From: Ureibacillus yapensis
GTDB taxonomy: Bacteria > Bacillota > Bacilli > Bacillales_A > Planococcaceae
Direction of reading: 5' to 3'
Assembly: GCF_003515775.1 (NCBI RefSeq)
Contig: NZ_QWEI01000002.1
Location: forward strand, 186,001 to 250,000
Length of the DNA: 64,000 nt
In this document: positions 45,580 through 55,030 of the stretch, piece after piece
How positions within the stretch are numbered: position 1 is the first letter of the stretch
How the letters are laid out: each line of letters opens with the position of its first letter
Notes under the pieces: model-generated
The model's input: only the letters and a program-made list of their open reading frames with translations
Told to the model about the DNA's origin: nothing
Databases searched by the model: none
Made by a program: the position numbers and the translations under genes

Positions 45580-46335
45580 TCCAATCATACCGCTTCCGCC
45601 GTTTACTGAAATAACTTGTCCTGTAATCCAATCAGCATTTCCGCTTAGAAGAAAGTCGATTATACCAACAATATCATCCGCTCTTCCCAATCGATTCAAC
45701 GGATAATTTTTTATTAGCTTTTTCATCCTTTCTTCATTCATGCCAAGATCACCTTGGTCTATCAAACCCAGAGAAACGGTATTGCACTGAACTTGGTTTT
45801 GTCCCACTTCAAGTGCCAGTGATTTTATAAAACTAATCACACCATTTCTGGCTGCAGCAGAAATAATCAAATTTCGATTCCCCATTCTGGCAGAATCGCC
45901 AACAATCGATATAAATTTCCCTTCTCCTTTTTCTTTCATATGAGGGATGAACGTATAGGCCAAATTAATGACTCCATTTAAACAAACATCAATTTCTTTT
46001 TTCCACTCATCTTTTGCATATTGAAAAAGTGGTTTCATTTGAACATATCCCGCATTATTCACAACCCCGTAAAGATCGCCAAATTCTGTTTGAATTTTAT
46101 CACGCATTCGTTCAACTTGTTCCAAATCGGAAATATCCCCTTGTATTGCCAGAACGCGGCACCCAAGCGTTGCAATCTCCTGCGTTGTCTGGAGTGCCTC
46201 TTCCTTTGAACGATGATAATGCAGGGCAATATTGGCGCCATTTTTCGCTGCTGAGATTGCAATCGCCTTTCCGATTCGGTCGGCTCCACCTGTAACCAAT
46301 ATTGTTTTGCCGGATAGTGTACGAGAGTCTTCCAT
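45577..46335 (-). CDS. SDR-fold protein lacking the YxxxK active site
   Basis: 252 residues. The Rossmann motif ILVTGGADRIGKAIA, NNAG near 93 and the C-terminal NPLNRLGRADDIVG-type segment and TGQVISVNGG are kept. The catalytic Ser is in IVGDSARMG (Ser148), but the normal YSAAKGG region reads ISAAARNG, so Tyr is replaced by Ile158 and Lys by Ala. Reduction by the usual mechanism is not expected. It is the last gene of the minus operon, about 57 bases after the BadH-like gene. Confidence 0.8.
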   Translation of the reverse strand: MEDSRTLSGKTILVTGGADRIGKAIAISAAKNGANIALHYHRSKEEALQTTQEIATLGCRVLAIQGDISDLEQVERMRDKIQTEFGDLYGVVNNAGYVQMKPLFQYAKDEWKKEIDVCLNGVINLAYTFIPHMKEKGEGKFISIVGDSARMGNRNLIISAAARNGVISFIKSLALEVGQNQVQCNTVSLGLIDQGDLGMNEERMKKLIKNYPLNRLGRADDIVGIIDFLLSGNADWITGQVISVNGGSGMIG

Positions 46336-46392
46336 TTACTTCCCTCCAACAAATTGTGCATCATTTGGTTCCAATTTTAATTGGTGCAAGAA

Positions 46393-47139
46393 CTAGACCA
46401 TTTGCAAACCGCCGTTTACGGACAACGTTTGCCCAGTGATATAATTTGCCTCTTCAGATGCCAGAAATGCAACGGCGTTGGCAATGTCCTCTGGTTGGGC
46501 CAGTCTTCTAAAAGGAATGGCTTTTATTAACGCTTCTGCAATCCCTGCATTATATTCGCCAATTTCCTTAAATAGTGGAGTATCCGCGGGACCCGGAGAA
46601 ACACAATTCACATTGATTTTATGTCTTGCCATCTCGCGGGCCAACGTTTTTGTAAAGGCGATAACTCCGCCTTTGGCTGCAGAGTATACAGCTTCCCCAC
46701 TGGATCCTACTCGTCCGGAATCAGAAGCAATATTCACTATTTTTCCATAACCTTGTTCGATCATTAAGGGTAAAATCGCCTTGCACGTATGAATCTGGCC
46801 CATCAGATTTATATTAATGATCCGGTCCCAGGTATCCGGTTCGCTTTTTAGGAAAGGCTCTACTTTATCCCAGCCAGCATTATTAATCAAAATATCGATT
46901 GATCCGAGTTGAGATGTTGCTGCTTGAACCGCTTCTTCTACACTGGCCAATTGTGTCACATCACAATAAACAGAAATTGCTTTTCCGCCACTTTCATTTA
47001 TAAGCGAAACCGTCTCTTCGGCGTTCCCGATATTTAAATCCGAAACGGCAACAACCATATCCTTGGCAGCCAAGGTAAGGGCAATTTGACGGCCAATTCC
47101 ACGACCTGCTCCCGTTACAAAAGCGATTTGTTTTGACAT
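46393..47139 (-). CDS. badH: 2-hydroxycyclohexanecarboxyl-CoA dehydrogenase-like SDR (BadH)
   Basis: 248 residues. The active site is intact: Ser in NIASDSGRVG and the pair YSAAKGG. Several segments match BadH of Rhodopseudomonas as I recall it: DILINNAGWDK, VGSSGEAVYSAAKGG and TLAREMARHKINVNCVSPGP. BadH oxidises the ring hydroxyl to a ketone before ring cleavage. It lies downstream of the AliA-like ligase, with hairpins between them. AAGGGGAG precedes the ATG. Confidence 0.8.
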   Translation of the reverse strand: MSKQIAFVTGAGRGIGRQIALTLAAKDMVVAVSDLNIGNAEETVSLINESGGKAISVYCDVTQLASVEEAVQAATSQLGSIDILINNAGWDKVEPFLKSEPDTWDRIININLMGQIHTCKAILPLMIEQGYGKIVNIASDSGRVGSSGEAVYSAAKGGVIAFTKTLAREMARHKINVNCVSPGPADTPLFKEIGEYNAGIAEALIKAIPFRRLAQPEDIANAVAFLASEEANYITGQTLSVNGGLQMV

Positions 47140-47162
47140 AATATTTCTCCCCTTTATTTAAA

Positions 47163-47261
47163 AAACAGCTCCCGCATCAAATTAGCGGAGAAAGTTTTTC
47201 TTTTTTTCGTATAAAGATGCCTCTGGCGTTAGAGTACTAGAATACGCAAATCGCTAGAGGC
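47163..47261 (-). other. Two hairpins between the ligase and BadH-like genes
   Basis: GCCTCTGGCG / CGCTAGAGGC (47219-47261) with one mismatch, and CTCCGC / GCGGGAG (47169-47190) followed by six T on the minus strand. The second looks like a terminator or attenuator placed about 20 bases before the BadH-like gene start, so its expression may be tuned separately. Confidence 0.55.
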
Positions 47262-47272
47262 GGATTTATAAT

Positions 47273-48907
47273 CTACGTTCGGTTAATTGTTTCAGAAATC
47301 ATTTCACGCAACTTAAACTTCTGGATTTTGCCGCTCGGCGTTCTTGGGAAGTTTTCGATAATTTCCAACCGTTCCGGCCAATATTGTTTTGCTACACCTT
47401 TACTCAATAAAAATGCTTGCAGCGTTTCCATCGTAAGTGGAGCAGTATTCTGTTTCATCCCAATAAAAGCACAGGCTTTTTCTTGCAGCCTTGGATCTGG
47501 CATAGCCACTATTTGCGCGCCCAAGACGTCAGGGTGTTCATAGAGGATATTTTCAATATAAGCTACCGGAATGTTTTCTCCGCCCCTGATAATGATGTCT
47601 TTATTTCGTCCCGATATGCGGATATAGCCATCCTCATCCATGATTGCCCGATCACCGGTGATAAACCAGCCGTTGTAAAATTCACTTTGCGTTTGTTCCA
47701 TTTGCTTGTAGTAGCCGATAAATAGAGCCGGTCCCTTGCAAAGCAAATTTCCTTCCTCATTGGGAGGCAGCTCATCAAAATTCGAGTCCACCACTTTTAC
47801 TTCCATACCAGGAAAGGCCAGCCCGTCTGTATTTATTAACTTATCTTCCTGATCATCAAGTTTGGTTAGAGTGACTAACCCGTCTTCTGTTTGCCCCCAG
47901 CCCGAAAGTATTGAAAAGTTCACAAGATTTTTTGCTTCCCTTACCAGCGTTCTTGGTATGGGCGCTCCAAGTGCGACGAAGGCCCTTAACGAATCCAAGT
48001 TATATTTTTGGATATCCGGCGATTGGATTGTATCTTGCAAAAAAGGAGTGGCTCCTGCTGTAAACGTGATTTTCTCTTTTTCAACTAGCTGCAAAAATTC
48101 AGAAGGATTCCACACATCCTGATATACAGCTGTCCCGGCATAATGAGTCGGAAGACGTACACCATAGCCAAATCCCGTCTGATGGGCAAAGGTAGAAGCC
48201 ATAAACATGACATCTTGATCAGTTAAATTTAATCTTTCGATCCAGTAGTCCGAGGAAACACAAAGTGTATTATGGGTATGCATCACGCCTTTTGGCTTTC
48301 CTGTTGTTCCGGAAGTGAAAATAATTTCGGTTACATCATTTGGATCAAGGATAATTTCATCTAAAATTGAAGGGTCTTTTTTCGTTTCCCACGGTGTATC
48401 GAAAAGATACTGAATCGATTGCATGTTTTGCGGCACATCATCGCCAATCACAAATACATGTTCCAAAAAAGGCCAATTTGGCAAAAGGGATTCTACCATT
48501 TCGATATAATTAAAGTTTCTGAATCGATCAGGAATGATTAAAACCTTAGATTCTACCATACCAACCATATGGGCTATTTCTCTTTCCCGGTAAATAGGAA
48601 TAAGCGGGTTCGTGATGGCCCCGATCCGTGTAATTGCATAATGCAATATAATAAACTCATTCCAGTTTGGCAGCTGCAATGAAACAACATCATTCTTTTT
48701 GATTCCCAGCTTCAATAACCCGAGGGCAACACGGTCAACCATTTTCCCTAACTCTTCGTAGGTGTAGCGAGAGTTCCGATCAATGATTGCTGGTTTATTC
48801 GGATTGCGTTCGATTGCATTTTTTAAATAATCAATAATTGTTTTTTGCGGCCAAACACTTTCATAGGCTTTTAAATAGTCAGAAGTTAATAAGGTTTCTA
48901 ATTTCAT
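47273..48907 (-). CDS. aliA: AliA-like cyclohexanecarboxylate-CoA ligase (AMP-forming)
   Basis: 544 residues. ANL motifs are IIFTSGTTGKPKGVMHTHNTL near 194 (IIFTSGTTGKPKG), GWGQTEDG near 336, TGDRAIMDEDGY near 422 and the C-terminal TPSGKIQKFKL with the catalytic Lys. It resembles cyclohexanecarboxylate-CoA ligases over the stretch RVALGLLKLG, LPNWNEF, GAITNPLIPIYRERE and PDRFRNFNY. Activation of an alicyclic acid fits the neighbouring BadH, BadI and AliB-like genes. The start has GAGGAGG upstream. Confidence 0.78.
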   Translation of the reverse strand: MKLETLLTSDYLKAYESVWPQKTIIDYLKNAIERNPNKPAIIDRNSRYTYEELGKMVDRVALGLLKLGIKKNDVVSLQLPNWNEFIILHYAITRIGAITNPLIPIYREREIAHMVGMVESKVLIIPDRFRNFNYIEMVESLLPNWPFLEHVFVIGDDVPQNMQSIQYLFDTPWETKKDPSILDEIILDPNDVTEIIFTSGTTGKPKGVMHTHNTLCVSSDYWIERLNLTDQDVMFMASTFAHQTGFGYGVRLPTHYAGTAVYQDVWNPSEFLQLVEKEKITFTAGATPFLQDTIQSPDIQKYNLDSLRAFVALGAPIPRTLVREAKNLVNFSILSGWGQTEDGLVTLTKLDDQEDKLINTDGLAFPGMEVKVVDSNFDELPPNEEGNLLCKGPALFIGYYKQMEQTQSEFYNGWFITGDRAIMDEDGYIRISGRNKDIIIRGGENIPVAYIENILYEHPDVLGAQIVAMPDPRLQEKACAFIGMKQNTAPLTMETLQAFLLSKGVAKQYWPERLEIIENFPRTPSGKIQKFKLREMISETINRT

Positions 48908-48922
48908 TTAATTCCTCCTCGT

Positions 48923-49762
48923 TTATACACGGAATTTATTGAAATCTACTGGACGTTTTTCCAAAAATGCCTCTTTTCCTTCATTTGACTCAGGCGTATT
49001 ATAGAACATTGCCAAACTGCCCATTGCCAACTGAGATATTCCTTGAATATTAGCCGAATCGGCATTAAAGGAAGCCTTCAACATTCTCAATGCAGTCGGA
49101 CTTTTTTGCAGAATTTTTTCCGCCCATTCCTGGGTAGCTTGCCGCAATTCGCTCGCCGGTACCACTTTATTGACCAAGCCCATTTCTTTACATTCATGCG
49201 CTGTGTATTGCTCGCATAAATACCATATTTCCCTTGCTTTTTTCTCACCCACGATTCTTGCCAAATAGGCTGAACCAAATCCTGCATCGTAGCTGCCCAC
49301 CTTCGGGCCGCTTTGTCCGAATTTTGCAGTATCGGCAGCAATCGTTAAATCGCACACAACATGCAATACATGGCCGCCTCCGATTGCATAGCCATTAACG
49401 GATGCAATGACCGGTTTTGGGATATTGCGGATAATTTGGTGAAGGTTTTCAATTTCCAGCCCTATTCCTCCCCCTAAGCCGCCATTGTCGTCATAGCCTC
49501 CTTCGTCGCCTTTTTCTTTTTGGTCTCCTCCAACGCAAAATGCTCTTTCACCTGCTCCTGTCAAGATGACTACACCGATTCTGTTATCATCCCATGCATC
49601 GCGAAATGCCCAAATTAGTTCCCGAATGGTACGCCCTCGAAAGGCATTCAATGATTTTGGGCGGTTGATTGTAATCGTCGCTGCCCCTTCATTTTTTTCG
49701 TAAAGAATATCCTGCAGTTCCGACACTTCTTGCTTGGCTGCCAAGTTATTGATCATACTCAT
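48923..49762 (-). CDS. badI: BadI-like 2-ketocyclohexanecarboxyl-CoA hydrolase
   Basis: 279 residues, crotonase fold, of the MenB/BadI subgroup. Motifs are [43 protein letters not shown] and [20 protein letters not shown]. The NAFRG segment and the chromosomal setting fit BadI, which opens the ring of 2-ketocyclohexanecarboxyl-CoA to pimeloyl-CoA. MenB (naphthoate synthase) is the alternative; no men gene is near. The first 18 residues are an extension. GGAGG precedes the ATG. Confidence 0.75.
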   Translation of the reverse strand: MSMINNLAAKQEVSELQDILYEKNEGAATITINRPKSLNAFRGRTIRELIWAFRDAWDDNRIGVVILTGAGERAFCVGGDQKEKGDEGGYDDNGGLGGGIGLEIENLHQIIRNIPKPVIASVNGYAIGGGHVLHVVCDLTIAADTAKFGQSGPKVGSYDAGFGSAYLARIVGEKKAREIWYLCEQYTAHECKEMGLVNKVVPASELRQATQEWAEKILQKSPTALRMLKASFNADSANIQGISQLAMGSLAMFYNTPESNEGKEAFLEKRPVDFNKFRV

Positions 49763-49803
49763 TTTAAATCCTCCTTAAAAAGCATAATTTGTTGGAATAC
49801 TTA

Positions 49804-50958
49804 TTAAACTGTACGGAACTCTTTTCCTATAAGGTCCTTTGCGATGACCATTTGATTTGCTTGTGCCGTGCCATCCCCTATTTCCAGCCCAATTACATCA
49901 CGCAATCTTTGTTCCAAAGGCATCTCTTTTGTATAGGCATAATGGCCATTAAGCAACAAACATTCATGAATGGCATCGGCGCTATATTTTGGTCCCAGCC
50001 ATTTTACGCTTGATGATTCCCTGGAATGCTTGAGTCCCTGATCACGAAGCCAAAGCCCCCGATAAGCCTGCCATTTCACCAATTCCAATTGTGTATAATG
50101 CGTTACAATTGGGAATGAAACGGCCTGGTATTTCGCCAAGGGCTTCCCGAATGATTCGCGAATTTTGACATGCTCGATGGTTTCATCCAAACTTTGCATT
50201 GCTGCACCGATACATTGCAGTCCAATTAATAACCGGCTAAGGTCAAATCCGTTCATGACTTGATAAAATCCATTATTCTCTAGACCGATTCTATTAGAGA
50301 CCGGAACTTTTACATCATGCATATAAATCGAACCTCGGCCAACCGGAATATTCCCCATATCTTCATAGCCTTTTACTTCCAGGCCATCTAAATCTGCAGG
50401 TACCAAGAATGCACTAATTCCTCTATTGCCAAGGTCCGGTGAGGTTTTAGCGAAAATAATGAAGGCGTCGCCGCATGTTGCTACACTAATGCCGGACTTT
50501 TCTCCATTTAAAACATAAACATCACCGTCCAACCTTGCCGTTGACTGAATTCCACCCGCATCCGTCCCGGCAGAGGGCTCCGTGATGGCAATTCCCACGA
50601 TTTTGTTGCCGCTTGCAATTTGCGGCAGCCATAGTTGCTTTATTTCATCGCTTGCATGTTTTGAAAGTATTTCTCCAATCAAGGCATTTAACATGACTGC
50701 ATAAGTTAGGTTAAAATCACCCCGCCCTATTTCTTCTGCTGCAATACCCGTTGTTATACAATCCGCGCCGCTCCCGCCATATTCTTCGGGAATTCTCAAT
50801 CCGTTCACGCCCAATTCGCCAAGCTTCTTCCACAAGTGTTTCGGCGTGAGTCCTTCGCGATCCCATTTGGTGTAGTTCGGGAGTAACTCCTCTTTCGAAA
50901 AATCACTTAAGATTTTACGAAACTCCTGTTGTTCCTCGGTAAACTCAAAATTCAACAT
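49804..50958 (-). CDS. aliB: AliB-like acyl-CoA dehydrogenase
   Basis: 384 residues. ACAD motifs are IAITEPSAGTDAGG near 122, SGISVATCGDA near 154, and the C-terminal RDVIGLEIGDGTAQANQ. In most acyl-CoA dehydrogenases the base in this loop is Glu in YEGT; here it is Asp (about residue 362). Cyclohexanecarboxyl-CoA dehydrogenases are a likely match given the gene order, introducing the ring double bond. It is 41 bases upstream of the BadI-like gene. Confidence 0.72.
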   Translation of the reverse strand: MLNFEFTEEQQEFRKILSDFSKEELLPNYTKWDREGLTPKHLWKKLGELGVNGLRIPEEYGGSGADCITTGIAAEEIGRGDFNLTYAVMLNALIGEILSKHASDEIKQLWLPQIASGNKIVGIAITEPSAGTDAGGIQSTARLDGDVYVLNGEKSGISVATCGDAFIIFAKTSPDLGNRGISAFLVPADLDGLEVKGYEDMGNIPVGRGSIYMHDVKVPVSNRIGLENNGFYQVMNGFDLSRLLIGLQCIGAAMQSLDETIEHVKIRESFGKPLAKYQAVSFPIVTHYTQLELVKWQAYRGLWLRDQGLKHSRESSSVKWLGPKYSADAIHECLLLNGHYAYTKEMPLEQRLRDVIGLEIGDGTAQANQMVIAKDLIGKEFRTV

Positions 50959-50985
50959 TTGCTTCCTCCCCCTCTAGTGCAATGT

Positions 50986-52185
50986 TCACGAAACATACCG
51001 GCAGTTTTCCACAATTGTGGTAATCCCTTGTCCACCGCCAATACATAACGTGACTAAGCCGTATTTGCCATTTCTTCTTATTAGTTCGTTCATCAACTTG
51101 GTCATTAATATTGCACCGGTTGCTCCGATTGGATGACCAAGGGCAATGGCTCCCCCATTTACATTGACTTTTTCCAAATCCAGGTTCAACTCTTGAATGA
51201 CCGCCAGGCTTTGTGCTGCAAAAGCTTCATTTAATTCGATTAAGTCAATCTCATTCAATGAAAGCCCTGCCACCTTTAAAGCTTTTTCAGTTGATTTAAC
51301 AGGACCGATTCCCATAATTTCCGGTGACACTCCTGAAACGGCCTGCGCGATGATTTTTACTTTTGGCGTTAAACCATACTGCTGCAGCTTTTCCCCTGAC
51401 ATTAGCAGCAAGGCGGAAGCGCCATCATTTCGCCCGCTTGAATTGCCGGCTGTCACCGTTCCTCCCTCTTTGAAGACAGGTTTCAATTTTGCCAATAATT
51501 CCAGGGAAGTTGAACGCGGATGCTCATCGGTTGCAATCTGAACAGCAGCTTTTCTGGTTTTAATCTCATAAGGAAGTATTTCTTGATTGAAATAGCCTTC
51601 CGAAATTGCCTTTGACGCTAATTCCTGGCTTCTTAATGCAAATTCATCCTGAGCTTCGCGGGAAATCTTGTATTTTTCAGCCAGATTTTCTGCAGTATAG
51701 CCCATGGTTAAAACTCCGTACTGATCAACCGGCTGTGAATTTACCTGGCTTTCCGTATTCGAATCATAAAGGGTATTATTGCCGACACCCAGCCCATAGC
51801 GTGCATTCCGCAAGTAGAACGGTGCATTGCTCATGCTTTCTGTACCGCCGGCAATAATGACATCATTAATGCCCAAAGCAATCTGCTGTGCCGCATTGTT
51901 GATTGCCTGCAAGCCCGAACCACATTGGCGGTGCACCGTATAAGCCGTTACTTCAACAGGCAATTTTGCGCGCAAACTTGCAACTCTTGCAATATTGGCC
52001 GCATCGCCGCTTTGTCTTGACTGTCCAAGAATCACTTCATCCACTTCAACCGATTCTTCCGTCCTGCCCAGCAAACCGGTGATGACATGTTCAGCTAATT
52101 GATCTGCCATTATGTCTTTCAATGCCCCGCCGATTTTTCCGATGGCCGTTCGCACACCTTCGACGATATAAACTTCTTCTCTCAT
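50986..52185 (-). CDS. Acetyl-CoA C-acyltransferase (thiolase)
   Basis: 399 residues, full length. The nucleophile is in HRQCGSGLQAINN near 88, with the NEAFAAQSLAV motif near 320, GGAIALGHPIGATGA near 348, and CIGGGQGI near the C-terminus with the second catalytic Cys. It cleaves 3-ketoacyl-CoA in beta-oxidation, which fits removal of C2 units from pimeloyl-CoA. It lies 15 bases downstream of the acyl-CoA dehydrogenase at 52201. GAGGTG precedes the ATG. Confidence 0.93.
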   Translation of the reverse strand: MREEVYIVEGVRTAIGKIGGALKDIMADQLAEHVITGLLGRTEESVEVDEVILGQSRQSGDAANIARVASLRAKLPVEVTAYTVHRQCGSGLQAINNAAQQIALGINDVIIAGGTESMSNAPFYLRNARYGLGVGNNTLYDSNTESQVNSQPVDQYGVLTMGYTAENLAEKYKISREAQDEFALRSQELASKAISEGYFNQEILPYEIKTRKAAVQIATDEHPRSTSLELLAKLKPVFKEGGTVTAGNSSGRNDGASALLLMSGEKLQQYGLTPKVKIIAQAVSGVSPEIMGIGPVKSTEKALKVAGLSLNEIDLIELNEAFAAQSLAVIQELNLDLEKVNVNGGAIALGHPIGATGAILMTKLMNELIRRNGKYGLVTLCIGGGQGITTIVENCRYVS

Positions 52186-52200
52186 TTAACTACACCTCTT

Positions 52201-53370
52201 TTATGCAAACTGTTGATCAAATGTTTTATATTCTCTCTTTAATTCCGAAGCGATAATATTGCGTTGAATTTCGGAAGTACCTTCATAAATTCGGGTAATG
52301 CGTGCATCCCTGTAATATCTTTCAATTGGATAATCTTTCATATAGCCAAGTCCCCCATGGATTTGGATGGCCGTATCTGCCACTTTGTTATAGACTTCCG
52401 AGCCGAACAATTTCACCATGGCTGCTTCTTTAACGACGCGCTCCCCTTGATCGACCATCCATGCAACGCGGTAAGTAAAGGATCGCAAAGCCTCGATTTG
52501 CAATGCCATGTCCGCAAGCATGTGCTGAATTACTTGGAAATTATAAATCGATTGATCAAACTGCTTTCGTTCCAAAGCGTGTTGCATGGAATGTTCCAGT
52601 AAACGCTCGGAAGACCCCAGGCACCTTGCTGCCATGCCGGCACGTCCATTTGCCAAGATTTTGAGAGCGTTTATATAACCTTCTCCTTCTGTTCCCAATA
52701 CATTTTCAACAGGAATTTCCACATTGTCGAAATAAAGTTCTGCCGTATTGGAACCGCGCAAACCTAATTTCTTTTCAGGTGCGCCTATTTCAAAGCCGGG
52801 AAAACCTTTCTCTACAATGAATGAAGTAATGCCTTTCGCCCCTTTTTCCGGGTCAGTCACGGCCATTACTGTAAAGATGTCCGCATCATGAGCATTTGTA
52901 ATATAATGCTTCATGCCATTCAGGATAAATTTATCGCCTTGGCGCACTGCAGTTGTTTTTAGGTTTGCAGCATTCGAACCCGCATCCGGTTCCGTTAAGG
53001 CAAAAGCGCCAATCCACTCGCCAGTTGCCATTTTCGGCAAGTATTTTGTCTTTTGTTCTTCTGTTCCGAACTCCACTATACCCACGGAGCCAATGCCGAC
53101 GTGGCAGGAGATGATTGTTGTAAAACCATTGTGCGTTTTCGCCAGTTCCTCCAGAATGGCGCATTTACTCACCATATCCAAACCCAGCCCACCATATTGT
53201 TCCGGGATGCTTAAGCCAAATAAACCCAGCTCTTTTGACATTTCAAGAAGGTGAGGCGGAATGGCATTGTCCTCTTCTATTTTGTTTGCCAATGGCTCGA
53301 CTTCATCCTTCACAAATTTGTTGACGATTTCCCTTAAGGATTCAAGTTCCTCGGTAAATTGAAAATTCAT
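52201..53370 (-). CDS. Acyl-CoA dehydrogenase
   Basis: 389 residues. All classical motifs are present: [17 protein letters not shown] near 121, [12 protein letters not shown] near 157, and the catalytic Glu in [15 protein letters not shown] near 363. It is a short or medium-chain type enzyme. It lies 11 bases after the enoyl-CoA hydratase gene. It probably oxidises linear intermediates (pimeloyl-CoA or the shorter products). Confidence 0.92.
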   Translation of the reverse strand: MNFQFTEELESLREIVNKFVKDEVEPLANKIEEDNAIPPHLLEMSKELGLFGLSIPEQYGGLGLDMVSKCAILEELAKTHNGFTTIISCHVGIGSVGIVEFGTEEQKTKYLPKMATGEWIGAFALTEPDAGSNAANLKTTAVRQGDKFILNGMKHYITNAHDADIFTVMAVTDPEKGAKGITSFIVEKGFPGFEIGAPEKKLGLRGSNTAELYFDNVEIPVENVLGTEGEGYINALKILANGRAGMAARCLGSSERLLEHSMQHALERKQFDQSIYNFQVIQHMLADMALQIEALRSFTYRVAWMVDQGERVVKEAAMVKLFGSEVYNKVADTAIQIHGGLGYMKDYPIERYYRDARITRIYEGTSEIQRNIIASELKREYKTFDQQFA

Positions 53371-53381
53371 GCAAACTCCTC

Positions 53382-54161
53382 CTATTTGTTTAAGAATTGA
53401 GCGTCTCTTTTTTCTAGAAAAGCTTGTGTACCCTCTTTTTGATCTGCTGTTCCAAATAAAATTGTTGATGACAATTTTTCAATCCATTGGGCAGTATTTT
53501 GGTCAATGTCAAAGCCTTTATGAATTGCCTGCTTGACTAATTGAGTTGCAATGGGTGCTTTTTTCAATAAAGCAGACGCAATGCTTTGAATCGTTTCCTC
53601 CAAATTGTCTTCAAGGGAATAATAGTTGGCTAACCCGATTCGTTCCGCCTCTATTCCATCGATGATTTTTCCTGTTAAAATCAAATCCATCGCTCTGCCT
53701 TTTCCAACTAATCTTGATAAACGTTGCGTGCCTCCAGCACCGGGTAAAATACCTAAATTAAGTTCAGGTAATCCAAATTTCGCTTTGTCTGTTGCAATTC
53801 TTAAATCACAGGCCATTGCCAATTCGCAGCCTCCGCCCAAAGCGTAGCCATTCACAATGGCAATTGTTACTTTTGAACATTGTTCTATCTTTGAATAAAG
53901 TCCCTGCATCCCAGGCTGAAGTGCTTCGAGCATTGGCCGGTCATGCAATGCTCGAATATCGGCGCCTGATGCGAACGCTTTACCTCCAGCTCCCTGAAGG
54001 ATGATAATCCGTACTTCGGGATGTTGTTCCAGGCGTTCAAAGCCATCTTCAATGTCCTTTAGCATGGCGGGAGACAACGCATTCCGTACTTCCGGTCGGT
54101 TCAACGTCAAATAAGCGATTGAATCTTTGATCACTAAAGAGATATTTTCAAAATCCATCAT
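53382..54161 (-). CDS. Enoyl-CoA hydratase (BadK/PaaF type)
   Basis: 259 residues with intact crotonase residues: [14 protein letters not shown] (first Glu) and [16 protein letters not shown] (second Glu). The oxyanion GADIRAL motif is at about 67. It hydrates enoyl-CoAs. Since the island needs a ring hydratase (BadK) and a linear-chain hydratase, this enzyme may do either or both. The ATG at 54161 follows AGGGAG by nine bases and the hbd-like stop by four. Confidence 0.88.
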   Translation of the reverse strand: MMDFENISLVIKDSIAYLTLNRPEVRNALSPAMLKDIEDGFERLEQHPEVRIIILQGAGGKAFASGADIRALHDRPMLEALQPGMQGLYSKIEQCSKVTIAIVNGYALGGGCELAMACDLRIATDKAKFGLPELNLGILPGAGGTQRLSRLVGKGRAMDLILTGKIIDGIEAERIGLANYYSLEDNLEETIQSIASALLKKAPIATQLVKQAIHKGFDIDQNTAQWIEKLSSTILFGTADQKEGTQAFLEKRDAQFLNK

Positions 54162-54165
54162 TCCA

Positions 54166-55020
54166 TCACTCTCCCTGATAGTCATAAATCCCTCTGCCGC
54201 TTTTTCTTCCGAGGCGACCAGCTTTTACATACTTCACCAATAGAGGACTGGGACGATATTTCTCCCCTAATGTTTTGTGCAAATATTCCAGTGTACTAAG
54301 CCGTGTATCTAATCCAACTAAATCTCCCATTTCCAATGGCCCCATTGGATGATTTAGCCCAAGTTTTATTGCTTTATCGATATCCTCGGCTGAGGCAACG
54401 CCTTCCATCAACATATTCATCGCTTCGTTTCCGATTAGGACATTCATGCGTGAAGTCACAAATCCAGGGAATTCATTCACTTCTACTGACTCTTTGCCTA
54501 ATTGTTCGGATACAGTTTTTATAATTTCTATGGTTTCATCGGATGTTTCGAGACCACGGATGATTTCGACGAGTTTCATTTTATGGACTGGATTAAAAAA
54601 ATGCATTGCTGCTACTTTTTCAGGTCTAGATGTCTGAGAGCCTATTTCTGTCGGGCTTAAGGAGGAGGTATTGGTTGCCAAGATCGTTTCATCGCTGCAT
54701 AAGGAGTCAAGTTTTTTAAAGAGTTCAATTTTTAGATTCATCTTTTCAATAATTGCTTCAATCACCAACTGCGCTTGCGCTACTGCTTTTTCCAGGGAAA
54801 TTTCGAAACGAATATTTTCCAACAGATGATGCTTTTGTTCAATTGTTATAAATCCCCGTTTCTCACTGTTATTTGCAAGTCTTTCAATCTCGCTTTTTGA
54901 CTTTTCAAGACGATCTTCCGAGATATCATGAAGCACTACACGGAAATTGTTCAGTGCACTTGTATAGGCAATGCCGCCTCCCATAATTCCTGCACCAATC
55001 ACTGTAATATTTTGAATCAT
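54166..55020 (-). CDS. 3-hydroxyacyl-CoA dehydrogenase (Hbd type)
   Basis: 284 residues. NAD site: ITVIGAGIMGGGIAYTSA at the start; catalytic His in MHFFNPVHKMKLVEII; C-terminal helical domain from about 185 with GLNHPMGPLEMGDLVGLDT (kept as NHPMGPLEMGDLVG). The ATG at 55020 has AGGGGTG five bases upstream and starts exactly at MIQNIT; an earlier start would overlap the regulator's end. It follows the regulator gene by ten bases. Confidence 0.93.
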   Translation of the reverse strand: MIQNITVIGAGIMGGGIAYTSALNNFRVVLHDISEDRLEKSKSEIERLANNSEKRGFITIEQKHHLLENIRFEISLEKAVAQAQLVIEAIIEKMNLKIELFKKLDSLCSDETILATNTSSLSPTEIGSQTSRPEKVAAMHFFNPVHKMKLVEIIRGLETSDETIEIIKTVSEQLGKESVEVNEFPGFVTSRMNVLIGNEAMNMLMEGVASAEDIDKAIKLGLNHPMGPLEMGDLVGLDTRLSTLEYLHKTLGEKYRPSPLLVKYVKAGRLGRKSGRGIYDYQGE

Positions 55021-55030
55021 CGTTGCACCC

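Noticed and set aside
48923-49762. MenB (naphthoate synthase) as the identity of this crotonase
   Set aside because: It remains possible, but the NAFRG segment and the BadH/AliA/AliB neighbours fit BadI better, and no menaquinone genes are near.
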